DNA of 64,000 nt from Tetrapyrgos nigripes (taxonomy: Eukaryota > Basidiomycota > Agaricomycetes > Agaricales > Campanellaceae): assembly GCA_013368315.1 (NCBI GenBank), contig JAACJM010000011.1, positions 372,001-436,000 on the forward strand, read 5' to 3'. Under the pieces are notes generated by a model, which saw only the letters and a list, made by a program, of their open reading frames with translations, made no database searches and had not been told where the DNA came from. Made by a program: the position numbers and the translations under genes. Below are positions 63,999-64,000 of this stretch, one piece after another. Each line of letters starts with the position of its first letter. Positions within the stretch are counted from its first letter, which is position 1.

Positions 63999-64000
63999 AG

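Overview
The window looks like nuclear DNA of a mushroom-forming basidiomycete (Agaricomycetes). The signs are genes cut by many introns of about 50 bp, NACHT-WD40 (NLR-like) genes with near-identical WD repeats, a chromodomain Ty3/gypsy element, a Tnp2-type CACTA transposon, a Tc1 element and a Helitron. I see no bacterial-type operon, rRNA or tRNA gene. Few ordinary host genes remain intact. Most of the window is a NLR-like gene pair, a segmental duplication and nested mobile DNA.

Layout. 1-6.67 kb: NACHT-WD40 gene 1 (its 5' part lies outside the window), its 3' flank, and the first exons of a zinc/cation transporter (CDF/ZRC1 type). The same block returns at 42.6-49.3 kb behind NACHT-WD40 gene 2, so the window holds two copies of a block of about 6.7 kb. 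6.735-23.458 kb: a full chromovirus (431-bp LTRs that read as identical, 5-bp GGCGC target duplication) on the minus strand, with gag, pol and a third ORF. That third ORF is split by a complete 7.4 kb CACTA transposon (8119-15541, 3-bp GTG duplication) carrying three multi-exon genes. 24.0-25.4 kb: an element with about 30-bp inverted ends and GTATGG-rich borders. 26.086-27.712 kb: an intact Tc1 element sitting in a dispersed repeat whose empty copy lies at 59.3-59.5 kb. 28.6-29.9 kb: a broken gypsy reverse transcriptase. 30.5-36.1 kb: two convergent decayed genes of unnamed families. 38.2-38.7 kb: a small T5orf172/GIY-YIG-like gene. 40.4-41.25 kb: six tandem 140-144 bp units, each with a CACGTG site, directly upstream of NACHT-WD40 gene 2 (41.41-46.13 kb).

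49.1-58.9 kb is a decayed CDF transporter gene with a 7,860-bp insertion (50269-58128). The insert starts CACTG, ends CAGTG, has a 3-bp TAT duplication and two 1,252-bp inverted arms, and encloses 5.36 kb of a 9-bp satellite (TCTGCYYYG) that changes orientation three times. It encodes no recognisable protein. Its ends are of CACTA type, like those of the autonomous element at 8.1-15.5 kb. I regard it as the most unusual object in the window. 59.97-64.0 kb: the C-terminal two thirds or so of a Helitron helicase with a papain-like/USP-like C-terminal domain, running off the window.

How the parts fit. The two NACHT-WD40 genes are likely intracellular sensors of the allorecognition/innate-immunity type, diversified by repeat shuffling and duplicated together with their downstream flank. 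The mobile elements landed around and inside the duplicated block. The insertion order can be read directly: CACTA is younger than the gypsy element that it splits, and the gypsy element itself is young. The remaining host-like genes mostly carry frameshifts or CGA-to-TGA type stops.
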